Source of the DNA: Streptomyces griseochromogenes
GTDB lineage: Bacteria; Actinomycetota; Actinomycetes; Streptomycetales; Streptomycetaceae
Direction: 5' to 3'
Length of the DNA stretch: 64,000 nt
Assembly: GCF_001542625.1 (NCBI RefSeq)
Contig: NZ_CP016279.1
Location: 6,882,001 to 6,946,000, forward strand
In this document: positions 51,434 through 59,948 of the stretch, one piece after another
Position numbering within the stretch: position 1 is the first letter of the stretch
Layout of the letters: each line of letters opens with the position of its first letter
Notes under the pieces: model-generated
Database searches by the model: none
Told to the model about the DNA's origin: nothing
The model's input: the letters and a program-made list of their open reading frames with translations, nothing else
Translations under genes and position numbers: made by a program

Positions 51434-52219
51434 TCAGCGGACCGGGCTGACCACCTGGAGGAAGCGTCCCTCGTCGTAGGCCAGGGCGGTGGCCGGAAGC
51501 GCCGACTCGCGTCCGCTGAGCAGCACGGTGAGGGTGGTGTCGGCGACGGCGTGCGGTGCCGGTTCCGCGCCGAGCCGGCGCAGCGCCTGGGCGGCCACCG
51601 CTCCGGCGGAGCCGTGCAGCATGAGCGGCGGACGGCCCGGCCGCTGGACGGCCGCCCGGATGCGCTCGGCGACCAGTTCGTAGTTGGTGCAGCCGAGGAC
51701 GAGAGTGGTCACGTCGTCGGGGGTGCGAGCGGCGGCCGCCGTGATCGCCGCGTCGACTGCCGCGTCGTCCGCGTGGTGCACCGCGTCGGCGAGCCCGGGG
51801 CACGGCACTTCGGTGACGGCCACGCCGTCGGCGAACCGGTCGATCAGGTCGCGCTGGTACGCGCTGCCCGTGGTGGCGGGGGTCGCCCAGATCGCCACAT
51901 GGCCGCCGCCCGCCGCCGCCGGCTTGATCGCCGGTACGGTGCCGATGATCGGCAGGTCCGGTTCGAAACGGGCGCGCATCACCGGCAGGGAGTGCACGGA
52001 GGCGGTGTTGCAGGCGACGATCAGGACGTCGGGGCCGTGGGCGGCGGCGGCCTCGGCGACCGCCAGGGCCCGCTCGGTGATGTCCTCGGGAGTGCGGGGC
52101 CCCCAGGGCATCCCGTCCGGGTCCCACGAGAGCACGAGATCCGCGTCGGGCCGCAGCCGGCGTACCGCGGCGGCTGCGGGGAGGAGGCCGATTCCGGAGT
52201 CCATGAGCGCGATCTTCAC
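51434..52219 (-). CDS. glutamate/aspartate racemase-family protein
   Basis: 261 residues from GTG 52219 (MKIALMDSGIGLLPAAAAVR). The two catalytic cysteines of the family are present: VLIVACNTASVHSLP (near residue 73) and TLVLGCTNYELVAE (near 182), with DSGIG at the start. Such enzymes make D-amino acids from L-forms; MurI supplies D-glutamate for cell wall. Some sequence features (DSGIGLL instead of DSGIGGL) are divergent, so it may be a paralogue rather than the essential racemase. Confidence 0.85.
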   Translation of the reverse strand: MKIALMDSGIGLLPAAAAVRRLRPDADLVLSWDPDGMPWGPRTPEDITERALAVAEAAAAHGPDVLIVACNTASVHSLPVMRARFEPDLPIIGTVPAIKPAAAGGGHVAIWATPATTGSAYQRDLIDRFADGVAVTEVPCPGLADAVHHADDAAVDAAITAAAARTPDDVTTLVLGCTNYELVAERIRAAVQRPGRPPLMLHGSAGAVAAQALRRLGAEPAPHAVADTTLTVLLSGRESALPATALAYDEGRFLQVVSPVR

Positions 52220-52276
52220 CCGGCCACGATAGACGATGGCCCCTTGCGAGCCGGTGGGGTGGGGCAGACTGCGCCC

Positions 52277-53452
52277 GTGAGCGCGATCGTGTGGACCGCC
52301 GTCGTATCCCTCGCCGCCTGGTGCTGGCTGCTGCTGTGCCAGGGCTTCTTCTGGCGCACGGACGTCCGCCTGCCGTCGCGCCGGGATCCCGGGACGTGGC
52401 CGTCGGTCTGCGTCGTGGTCCCGGCCCGGGACGAGGCCGCCGTGCTGCCCGTGAGCCTGCCGTCGCTGCTCGCGCAGGACTATCCGGGACGTGCGGAGGT
52501 CTTCCTGGTGGACGACGGGAGCACGGACGGCACCGGGGAGCTGGCCCGTGAGCTGTCCCGGCGGCACGGCGGGCTGCCGCTCACGGTGGACTCCCCGGGC
52601 GAGCCGCCCGCGGGCTGGACGGGCAAGTTGTGGGCGGTGCGGCACGGCATCGGCCTCGCACGCGCGCGTGGCCCCGCGTACCTGCTCCTGACGGACGCGG
52701 ACATCGCGCACGCGCCGGACAGCCTGCGGGGACTGGTGGCGGCGGCCCGCGGCGGGGGCTTCGACGTGGTGTCGCAGATGGCCCGGCTGCGGGTGGAGAG
52801 CCTGTGGGAGCGGCTGGTGGTCCCGGCGTTCGTCTACTTCTTCGCGCAGCTGTATCCCTTCCGGTGGATCGGCAGGCAGGGCTCGCGTACGGCGGCCGCG
52901 GCGGGCGGCTGTGTGCTGCTGAGCGCGAGCATGGCGGAGAAGGCGCGGATCCCGGACGCCATCCGGCATGCCGTCATCGACGACGTCGCCCTCGCGCGCG
53001 CGGTGAAGGGCGCCGGCGGTCACATCTGGCTGGGGCTGGCGGAGCGGGTGGACAGCGTGCGCCCTTATCCGCGGCTGCGCGATCTGTGGCGGATGGTCTC
53101 GCGCAGCGCCTACGCCCAGCTGCGCCACAACCCGCTGCTGCTGCTCGGCACGGTCGCCGGGATCGCTCTGGTCTATCTGGTGCCGCCCGCGGCCGTGGTG
53201 ACGGGCGCGGGCACCGGCACTGCGGCGGTGGCGGTCGTCGGCGCTGCCGCGTGGGCGGTGATGGCGGGGACGTACGCGCCGATGCTCCGTTACTACGGGC
53301 AGCCGCTGTGGCTCGCGCCGCTGCTGCCGTTCACCGCGTTCCTCTACCTCCTCATGACGGTCGACTCCGCGGTGCAGCACTACCGGGGGCGTGGGGCCGC
53401 CTGGAAGGGCCGCACCTACGCGCGTCCGGATGCCGTCCCCGACGAGGGCTGA
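52277..53452 (+). CDS. HpnB-type glycosyltransferase (family 2, membrane)
   Basis: 391 residues from GTG 52277. An N-terminal helix (WTAVVSLAAWCWLLLCQGFF) is followed by the GT-A core: VCVVVPARDEAAVLPVSLPS, VFLVDDGSTDGTGELAREL, YLLLTDADIAHAPDSLR (DxD), RQGSRTAAAAGGCVLL and DDVALARAVK, then three C-terminal helices. It resembles hopanoid-associated glycosyltransferase HpnB. No squalene-hopene cyclase or other hopanoid genes lie in this window, so the acceptor is open. Confidence 0.85.
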   Translation: MSAIVWTAVVSLAAWCWLLLCQGFFWRTDVRLPSRRDPGTWPSVCVVVPARDEAAVLPVSLPSLLAQDYPGRAEVFLVDDGSTDGTGELARELSRRHGGLPLTVDSPGEPPAGWTGKLWAVRHGIGLARARGPAYLLLTDADIAHAPDSLRGLVAAARGGGFDVVSQMARLRVESLWERLVVPAFVYFFAQLYPFRWIGRQGSRTAAAAGGCVLLSASMAEKARIPDAIRHAVIDDVALARAVKGAGGHIWLGLAERVDSVRPYPRLRDLWRMVSRSAYAQLRHNPLLLLGTVAGIALVYLVPPAAVVTGAGTGTAAVAVVGAAAWAVMAGTYAPMLRYYGQPLWLAPLLPFTAFLYLLMTVDSAVQHYRGRGAAWKGRTYARPDAVPDEG

Positions 53453-53458
53453 CCGCGG

Positions 53459-54781
53459 TCATTTGCGGCCGGGAGTCCAGTTCATGCCCCACCCGTAGGC
53501 GCGGTCTACGGTCCGCTGCGGGCTCACCCCGCGCTCGGGTACCAGGTACCGCGCCTCCCGCCGGACGACGAGGTCGCCGTCCGTGCGGGTGATCAGGGCG
53601 AGTGCGCACACCGTGGAGGGGACCGTGCACTCGTCCAGCGAGAAGTCGATCGGGGCGCCGTGCTGGGGCTGCAGGGTGACCGTGGCGTGCAGGTCGGCGA
53701 AGGAGGCGGCGCCCTCGTAGATGGTGACGAAGACGAGGACGCGCCGGAAATCCTGGGTGTGGTCCAGGTTGATGGTGAGGTTCTCGCCGCTCGCGACGGC
53801 GCCCGTGCGGTCGTCGCCGTCGAGGTGGATGTACGGCGGACGGTTCAGGGATCCGAAGGCGTTGCCGAGGGCCTGTACGACGCCCTTGCGGCCGTCGGCG
53901 AGTTCGTACAGGGCGCACAGGTCGAGGTCGAGGTCGCCCTGCCCGGCGCCCCATCGGCCGCCCCATCCCGGGAACTGCTTGCGCATCTGCCAGTTGAGGT
54001 TGACCCGCATGGCGCCGGAGGTGCCGCCCTGCTTGGCCAGGGAGACGGAGGGGGCGGCCTTGGTGAGGGTGACCTTGGAGAGGCGAACCGGTGCGGCCGG
54101 AGCGACCCCCGGGGGCGGCGGCAGGGGGACCGGAGCGGTGGTCGGCGGCGGCATGGTCACCGGGGGCGGGACCGGTGGCGCGGCGGCGGGCGTGGCGGCC
54201 GCGGCGGCGGGCGTGGCGGCTGAGGCAGCGGGCGGGCGAGGCGGTGCGGCGTGCTGCGGCTCGTCGACGGTGATGCCGAAGTCCGTTGCCAGGCCTTCGA
54301 GTCCGCTGCTGTAGCCCTGGCCGACGGCGCGGAACTTCCAGATGCCCTGACGGCGGTAGAGCTCTCCGAGCACGAAGGCCGTCTCCACGCTCGCGCCGGG
54401 GCTGTCGAAGCGGGCCACCGCTGCGCCGCCGCTCGCGTCGGTCACCTCGATGTAGAGGTCCGGGACCTGTCCGAACGTCCCGCCGTCCGCGGAGGCCGCG
54501 AGGACGATCCGCTCGATGCCGCTCTCCACGCGCGCGAGGTCCACGAGCAGAGTGTCGGTGACCCGCTGACCGACGCTCCGCTTGCCCTCGTGCCGGACCG
54601 CTCCGGAGGCGTGCGCGGGCTGGTTGTAGAAGACGAAGTCCCCGTCGGAGCGGACCTTCCCACCCGCGAGCAGCAGCGCCGAGGCGTCCGCGTCGGGCAC
54701 GCCGGGTCCGGAGCGCCAGCCCAATTCGATACGCAGGGCCGTGGCCGGCACCGGCGTATTCGACCCTTTCGACATTGACAT
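53459..54781 (-). CDS. tandem TerD-family protein
   Basis: 440 residues from ATG 54781 (a second Met at 54775 is also possible). Two TerD-type beta-sandwich modules (about 1-180 and 250-440) are separated by a 60-residue Pro/Ala-rich linker. The first has [37 protein letters not shown] and [20 protein letters not shown]; the second has [37 protein letters not shown] and [20 protein letters not shown] with acidic Ca2+-binding positions. TerD proteins bind calcium and occur in tellurite-resistance and stress systems; no other ter genes are adjacent. Confidence 0.9.
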   Translation of the reverse strand: MSMSKGSNTPVPATALRIELGWRSGPGVPDADASALLLAGGKVRSDGDFVFYNQPAHASGAVRHEGKRSVGQRVTDTLLVDLARVESGIERIVLAASADGGTFGQVPDLYIEVTDASGGAAVARFDSPGASVETAFVLGELYRRQGIWKFRAVGQGYSSGLEGLATDFGITVDEPQHAAPPRPPAASAATPAAAAATPAAAPPVPPPVTMPPPTTAPVPLPPPPGVAPAAPVRLSKVTLTKAAPSVSLAKQGGTSGAMRVNLNWQMRKQFPGWGGRWGAGQGDLDLDLCALYELADGRKGVVQALGNAFGSLNRPPYIHLDGDDRTGAVASGENLTINLDHTQDFRRVLVFVTIYEGAASFADLHATVTLQPQHGAPIDFSLDECTVPSTVCALALITRTDGDLVVRREARYLVPERGVSPQRTVDRAYGWGMNWTPGRK

Positions 54782-55070
54782 GTACGCCCCCATCACGTGT
54801 CGGCACCCCGGACGCCCCCGGGCTCCCGGCTCATCCCTACCCGCCCAACCTATTCCGGGGGACGGCGAACTCGCACGAGCGGCACTGGAAGACCGCCGGT
54901 CAACCCCCGGTAACCCGCCAGAAGCGAGCCATTTACACGATCCAAACGTCGCCCGGCGTCCAATTTTGCCAAGTTCGCTCGGATTGGGGATCCCGCGTCA
55001 CTGCGAGCACAGAAAACAACCCTCTTATCGGTCTCCCCAACCAGCACATCGTGGGCTTAACTTATGTGCC

Positions 55071-55505
55071 ATGACCTCCCCCCGCTCCACCTATGGTGGC
55101 GGCTACTACTCCGCCTCCTTCCCGGACACCCCGATCTACGACTCACTCGTGGCCGAACGGGGCACCCCGCAGATTGCCCCGATCCGGGTCCCCGCCGCCT
55201 ACGACACGGGCAGTAGCCTGCCCGCGCTGCCGTCGGCACTGCCCGCCCTCCCGGCGGCCCCGTCCCCGCAGGCCCCCGGCTACGGCTACGGCTACCCCCA
55301 GCCGGCCCCGCTGCAACAGGCGCCCACGGCGTACATCCCGCAGCAGGCGAGCGCCCCGCGCGGCTACCCCGGCCCGCAGGCCCCGCAGCAGCCGCGCCCG
55401 ATGGCGGCCGGTACGGGGTACGAGGCCATGCGCCCCGCCGCGCCGCGGCCCGCGCCCGCTCCCTACCAGGACCCCTACAACAACCAGCAGTTCCGCGGCT
55501 ACTGA
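55071..55505 (+). CDS. DUF6643-like Streptomyces protein, Pro/Tyr/Gly-rich
   Basis: 144 residues from ATG 55071. The ordered start MTSPRSTYGGGYYSASFPDT, PIYDSLVAERGTPQIAPIRV is typical of this conserved Streptomyces family; the rest is low-complexity Pro/Gln/Tyr/Ala (GYGYGYPQPAPLQQAP) and likely disordered. Function unknown. There is no ribosome site before the ATG, so translation may be leaderless. The 289-bp gap before it contains the divergent promoter shared with the TerD gene. Confidence 0.85.
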   Translation: MTSPRSTYGGGYYSASFPDTPIYDSLVAERGTPQIAPIRVPAAYDTGSSLPALPSALPALPAAPSPQAPGYGYGYPQPAPLQQAPTAYIPQQASAPRGYPGPQAPQQPRPMAAGTGYEAMRPAAPRPAPAPYQDPYNNQQFRGY

Positions 55506-55548
55506 CCGGCGCACCCCCGCTGTCGGTGCCGACTGGCACCATGGCGTC

Positions 55549-56373
55549 ATGGGGAACGCAGAACTGCAGTCGATCCACATCCACCCGGTCAAGGGCTTCC
55601 GGGGCATCGCGCCCCGGGAGGCCGCGGTGGAGCCCTGGGGCCTGGCCGGAGACCGGCGCTGGGCGCTGATCGACGAGGGGGGAAAGGTTGTCACGCAGCG
55701 CGAGCAGCCCCGCCTCGCGCTGGCCGCTGCCGAGCCGATGACCGGCGGCGCTGTCCGGCTGTCCGCGCCCGGACGCGAGCCCCTGACGGTGGCCGTCCCG
55801 GAGCCCGCGGTGACGGTGCCGACAAACGTGTTCGGCACGAAGGTCGAGGCGGTCCCCGCGTCCGACGCCGCTCACGACTGGTGCACGTCGTACGTGGGCG
55901 CCGAGGTCCGCCTGGTCCACATGGACGATCCGGCCGCCCGCCGCTCGGTCGACCCCGAGTACGCACTGCCGGGCGAGACCGTGAACTTCGCCGACGGCTA
56001 TCCCCTGCTGGTCACCACGGTCGCCTCCCTCGACGCCCTGAACTCCCTCATAGCCCGGGGCGATCACGCCGCCGAGGGCCCGCTGCCCATGAACCGCTTC
56101 CGGCCGAACATGGTCGTCGCGGGCACCGAGCCCTGGGCCGAGGACCACTGGTCGCGGATCTCCGTCGGCGAGGTGGACTTCCGGATCGCCAAGCCCTCCG
56201 GACGGTGCATCGTGACGACGACCGACCAGGACACCGCCGTACGCGGCCGCGAACCCCTGCGCACGCTGGCGCGGCACCGCAGGGTCGGCGGGAGGCTGCT
56301 CTTCGGCCAGAACCTCGTGCCGCTCACGTCCGGCACCGTCCGGGTCGGGGACCCGGTGCGGGTGCACACGTGA
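55549..56373 (+). CDS. MOSC domain protein
   Basis: 274 residues from ATG 55549. The N-terminal MOSC beta-barrel domain (LQSIHIHPVKGFRGIAPREA, GDRRWALIDEGGKVVTQREQ) is followed by the MOSC domain with NRFRPNMVVAGTEPWAEDHW and the Cys in KPSGRCIVTTTDQDT that accepts sulfur or binds molybdenum cofactor. Family members reduce N-hydroxylated compounds (mARC/YcbX type) or sulfurate molybdenum enzymes. Confidence 0.92.
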   Translation: MGNAELQSIHIHPVKGFRGIAPREAAVEPWGLAGDRRWALIDEGGKVVTQREQPRLALAAAEPMTGGAVRLSAPGREPLTVAVPEPAVTVPTNVFGTKVEAVPASDAAHDWCTSYVGAEVRLVHMDDPAARRSVDPEYALPGETVNFADGYPLLVTTVASLDALNSLIARGDHAAEGPLPMNRFRPNMVVAGTEPWAEDHWSRISVGEVDFRIAKPSGRCIVTTTDQDTAVRGREPLRTLARHRRVGGRLLFGQNLVPLTSGTVRVGDPVRVHT

Positions 56374-56621
56374 CACTCCGGGCCGGCACGGTCCTCGGGA
56401 CACTACCGTCTCCGGGCCGCCGCGGCGTGCCGGGGTGAGAGCACGGGTCCTCGTCCGGAACGGAACGGCCTGTGGGGAACCCGGAGACGAACCCCGGTCG
56501 TTGGACCATCATGAGAATCACGTGAGAGCCCTGAGGCGGAGTGATCTCGCTCTCTCTCGGCGGGGGCCGGGGGTGAGCGACTCCGCCGGGGGCTGTCACG
56601 GAGCGGAAGGGGGTGGGGGAC

Positions 56622-57227
56622 GTGCGAGCAATCCGCGGCCTGTGGCACTGGCGGCACAATCCGCTGCGCCGCGCGACCGATCTAGCCGAGGCCTGGGTGG
56701 CCCTCGTGACACTGGTGCTGATCACCGTGGCCGCACCCGTGATCGGCTCCCTGGTCGGCTCGGCCGCCCAGGATTCCCTGCAGCGGTCCGTCCGCGAGCA
56801 GCAGCACTCCCGCCGCCTCGTCATGGCCACCGTGGTCCGCAGGCTGCGCGGCGCGATGCCGGAGCCCGACCCCGACACCGGCGCCGCGCACGACATCCGG
56901 AGCCGTGTCGTCGCGGACTGGACGGCGCCCGACGGCACCCGGCAGCACGGGCCGGTCCTGGCCGGCCTCAAGTCCCCGCACCAGGGCGATCGTTTCAGGC
57001 TCTGGACGGATGGACACGGCCGAATAACGACCCGTCCGCTGGACGCTCCCACGGCCACGACCCACGCGGTGCTGGCCGGGTTCGGCGCGGCCCTGCTGAC
57101 CGCGGGCCTGGTCGACAGCGGCCGACGCCTGATCGTCTGGCGCATGGTCCGCCGCCGGTACGCGCGTTGGGACCAGGCCTGGGACCGCGCAGGACCGGAC
57201 TGGGGCAAGGCGGGCACCGGCAGCTGA
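56622..57227 (+). CDS. Rv1733c-like membrane protein
   Basis: About 201 residues. I place the start at GTG 56622 because GGAAGGGGG lies at the right distance; GTG 56613 would overlap that site. It has two membrane helices (AEAWVALVTLVLITVAAPVI near 25 and AVLAGFGAALLTAGLVDSG near 160) flanking a hydrophilic outside loop. This is the layout of the actinobacterial Rv1733c family. Function unknown. Confidence 0.82.
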   Translation: MRAIRGLWHWRHNPLRRATDLAEAWVALVTLVLITVAAPVIGSLVGSAAQDSLQRSVREQQHSRRLVMATVVRRLRGAMPEPDPDTGAAHDIRSRVVADWTAPDGTRQHGPVLAGLKSPHQGDRFRLWTDGHGRITTRPLDAPTATTHAVLAGFGAALLTAGLVDSGRRLIVWRMVRRRYARWDQAWDRAGPDWGKAGTGS

Positions 57228-57337
57228 CGGCCTTGCGGCTCTGGTCAACCCACCACCCGCGCGCACGCTACGGTGGACCGGCCGACTAGCTCTCGGCATC
57301 AAACCCGCGTACTACGAGGTGGGGGCACAGCAACGCC

Positions 57338-59776
57338 ATGGCACAGGGCACGGTCCAGGTGACGCACACCGGTACATCGCGGTGGCGGCGCCGCACAGGT
57401 GAGTACGCCTCGCTCGCCGCCGCCCTGGAGGCCGCCACCGACGGTGACGTCCTCACCATCGCCCCCGGCACCTACCGGGAGAACCTCGTCGTCCAGCGGT
57501 CGGTGACGCTGCGTGGGCCCGACGGCTCGCCGGGTTCGGTGCGGATCGCTCCCGTGGACGGGGTGCCGCTGACCGTTCGGGCCTCGGCCGTGGTGCAGGA
57601 CCTGCATGTGGAGGGCCAGGACTCGGCCGCCCCCGCGCTGCTGGTCGAGGAGGGCACGCCCGAGCTGACGGACGTGCGGATCGTGACGCGGTCCGCCGCA
57701 GGCATCGAGGTACGGGGCGGGGCACGCCCGACCGTGCGGCGCTGCACCGTCGACAACCCGGGTGGTATCGGCATCGCCGTCCTCGACGGCGGTGGCGGGG
57801 TGTTCGAGGAGTGCGAGATCGTCGCGGCCGGGCAGGCGGGTGTGGCGGTCCGCGGCGGCGGCCGTCCCCGTCTGGAGCGGTGCCGGGTGCACCACGCCTC
57901 CGGCACCGGGCTCACCGCGACCGGGGAGAACTCCGCGCTGGAGGCCGTCGGTTGCGAGGTGTACGAGGTCCGGGGCTCCGGGGTGCAGGTCAGCCAGCGG
58001 GCCACCGCGCATCTGACCGACTGCGATGTGCACCGCACCACGGCCGACGGCGTCACGCTCGACACGGACGCGGTGCTCACGCTCGCCGACTGCCGCATCC
58101 ACGACATCCCGGAGAACGCGGTCGACCTGCGCTCGCGCTCGGTGCTCACCCTGACGCGGACGACCGTGCGTCAGTTCGGGCGCAACGGCCTGTCGGTGTG
58201 GGACCCGGGCACCCGGGTGGACGCGAACCAGTGCGAGATCTTCGACAGCACCGGCGACTACCCGGCGGTGTGGGTGAGCGACGGTGCCACCGCGGTCCTC
58301 GATTCGTGCCGGGTGCACGACGTGCCGGACGCGCTGTTCGTGCTGGACCGCGGCTCGCGCGCGGACGTGGTGGACAGCGATCTGTCCCAGGTGCGCAACA
58401 CGGCCGTGTCGGTGAGCGACGGGGCGACCGCCCAGCTCGACGACTGCCGGATCCGGGAGGCGGCCACCGGTGCCTGGTTCCGCGACCACGGCAGTGGCGG
58501 CACGCTCAGCAACTGCACCCTGGACGGCACCCAGACCGGCGTCATCGTCACCAAGGGCGCCGACCCGACCATCGAGCGGTGCACGGTCGACTCCCCCGCC
58601 GAGGCGGGCTTCTATGTGTCCGCGGGCGGCCGGGGCAGCTTCCTGAACTGCCGGGTGACCGGCAGCGGTGGCTACGGCTTCCATGTGATCGACGGCTGCC
58701 GCGCGACGCTGCGGAAGTGCCGTACGGAGCGGTGCGCGCGCGGAGGCTACGAATTCGCCGAAGCGGGGCCGGACGCGGGGTCCGGGACGGGACCGGTCGT
58801 GGAGGACTGCACCAGCGACGAGAGCGGCAGCCTCCGGCCGCCGGCGGTCCGCGAGACGGCCACGCAGACGGCGTCCCCCTCGCCCGGCCTGCTCGGTGCG
58901 ATCCCCGGGCAGCGCAGCACGGAGCAGGAGCCGCTCGTCGCCGCGTCCGGGCCGGAGAAGCCTTCCCGGACGTCGAAGGCCGTCCTCGGCGAACTGGACG
59001 CGCTGGTGGGCCTGGAGAGCGTCAAGCGCGAGGTGCGGGCGCTGACCGACATGATCGAGGTGGGGCGGCGCCGGCAGCAGGCGGGCCTGAAGGCGGCCTC
59101 GGTCAAGCGGCACCTGGTCTTCACCGGCTCCCCCGGCACGGGCAAGACGACGGTCGCCCGGCTGTACGGCGAGATCCTCGCCTCCCTCGGGGTGCTGGAG
59201 AAGGGCCACCTGGTCGAGGTGTCCCGGGTCGATCTGGTCGGCGAGCACATCGGCTCCACCGCGATCCGCACCCAGGAGGCCTTCGAACGGGCGCGCGGCG
59301 GTGTGCTGTTCATCGACGAGGCGTACGCGCTGTCCCCCGAGGACGCCGGGCGGGACTTCGGCAAGGAGGCCATCGACACGCTGGTGAAGCTGATGGAGGA
59401 CCACCGGGACGCGGTGGTGGTGATCGTCGCCGGTTACACGGCCGAGATGGAACGCTTCCTTTCGGTCAACCCGGGCGTGGCCTCCCGCTTCTCACGGACG
59501 ATCACCTTCAGCGACTACGGCCCCGAGGAACTGCTCAGCATCGTCGAGCAGCAGGCCGACGAGCACGAGTACCGGCTGGCGCCGGGCACTTCGGAAGCGC
59601 TGCTGAAGTACTTCACGGCGATCCCGAAAGGCCCCGCGTTCGGCAACGGCCGTACGGCGCGCCAGACCTTCGAGGCGATGGTGGAGCGGCATGCGAGCCG
59701 TGTCGCCCAGCTGGAGGACCCCAGCACCGACGACCTGACCCTGCTGTACGCGCAGGACCTGCCGGAGCTGCCCTGA
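57338..59776 (+). CDS. parallel beta-helix / AAA+ ATPase fusion protein
   Basis: 812 residues from ATG 57338. Residues about 20-490 form a right-handed parallel beta-helix made of repeated short strands such as GVAVRGGGRPRLERCRVHHA, VWVSDGATAVLDSCRVHDVP, AVSVSDGATAQLDDCRIREA. After a Ser/Pro linker, residues about 540-812 are an AAA+ ATPase of CbbX/EccA type: LVFTGSPGTGKTTVARLYG (Walker A), GGVLFIDEAYALSPED (Walker B), RFSRTITFSDYGPEELL (arginine finger region). EccA-like ATPases drive type VII secretion chaperone cycles; the helix may bind polymers or partners. Function not known. Confidence 0.9.
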   Translation: MAQGTVQVTHTGTSRWRRRTGEYASLAAALEAATDGDVLTIAPGTYRENLVVQRSVTLRGPDGSPGSVRIAPVDGVPLTVRASAVVQDLHVEGQDSAAPALLVEEGTPELTDVRIVTRSAAGIEVRGGARPTVRRCTVDNPGGIGIAVLDGGGGVFEECEIVAAGQAGVAVRGGGRPRLERCRVHHASGTGLTATGENSALEAVGCEVYEVRGSGVQVSQRATAHLTDCDVHRTTADGVTLDTDAVLTLADCRIHDIPENAVDLRSRSVLTLTRTTVRQFGRNGLSVWDPGTRVDANQCEIFDSTGDYPAVWVSDGATAVLDSCRVHDVPDALFVLDRGSRADVVDSDLSQVRNTAVSVSDGATAQLDDCRIREAATGAWFRDHGSGGTLSNCTLDGTQTGVIVTKGADPTIERCTVDSPAEAGFYVSAGGRGSFLNCRVTGSGGYGFHVIDGCRATLRKCRTERCARGGYEFAEAGPDAGSGTGPVVEDCTSDESGSLRPPAVRETATQTASPSPGLLGAIPGQRSTEQEPLVAASGPEKPSRTSKAVLGELDALVGLESVKREVRALTDMIEVGRRRQQAGLKAASVKRHLVFTGSPGTGKTTVARLYGEILASLGVLEKGHLVEVSRVDLVGEHIGSTAIRTQEAFERARGGVLFIDEAYALSPEDAGRDFGKEAIDTLVKLMEDHRDAVVVIVAGYTAEMERFLSVNPGVASRFSRTITFSDYGPEELLSIVEQQADEHEYRLAPGTSEALLKYFTAIPKGPAFGNGRTARQTFEAMVERHASRVAQLEDPSTDDLTLLYAQDLPELP

Positions 59777-59819
59777 AGGAACCACCCCGGCGCACCCGCC
59801 TGATCCGGACGGACTCGCA

Positions 59820-59942
59820 GTGATCGTCGAGGAACACGGCGGGGAGGTCATCGACGGCCCGGACCAGGTGCCCACGGGACGCAACGCCACTGTGCGGCAT
59901 CCCGGCGGGGTCGTCCTGGAATACGTCGAGCACACGGCGTAG
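59820..59942 (+). pseudogene. short VOC C-terminal relic
   Basis: A frame from GTG 59820 gives 40 residues that resemble the last strand pair of a VOC domain (EEHGGEVIDGPDQVPTGRNA, VRHPGGVVLEYVEH). The frame stays open upstream into the 3' end of the AAA gene, but nothing there is VOC-like and no ribosome site is seen. Probably a remnant; a real small gene cannot be excluded. Confidence 0.4.
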
Positions 59943-59948
59943 GCCGCC

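Noticed and set aside
50797..54781. Treating the racemase, HpnB-like and TerD genes as part of the aromatic cluster
   Set aside because: They point in mixed directions, have no shared theme with the cluster, and follow a clear convergent end after the O-methyltransferase.
57600..58750. Regular short repeats considered as a possible CRISPR or tandem DNA repeat
   Set aside because: The repetition is at the protein level (beta-helix coils) with diverged DNA; there are no identical repeats with unique spacers. No CRISPR array was found anywhere in the window.
57299..59404. 701-codon minus-strand frame opposite the beta-helix/AAA gene
   Set aside because: Composition is typical of the antisense of GC-rich repeats (Val/Ala/Gly/His), with no domain; the plus-strand frame has Walker motifs.
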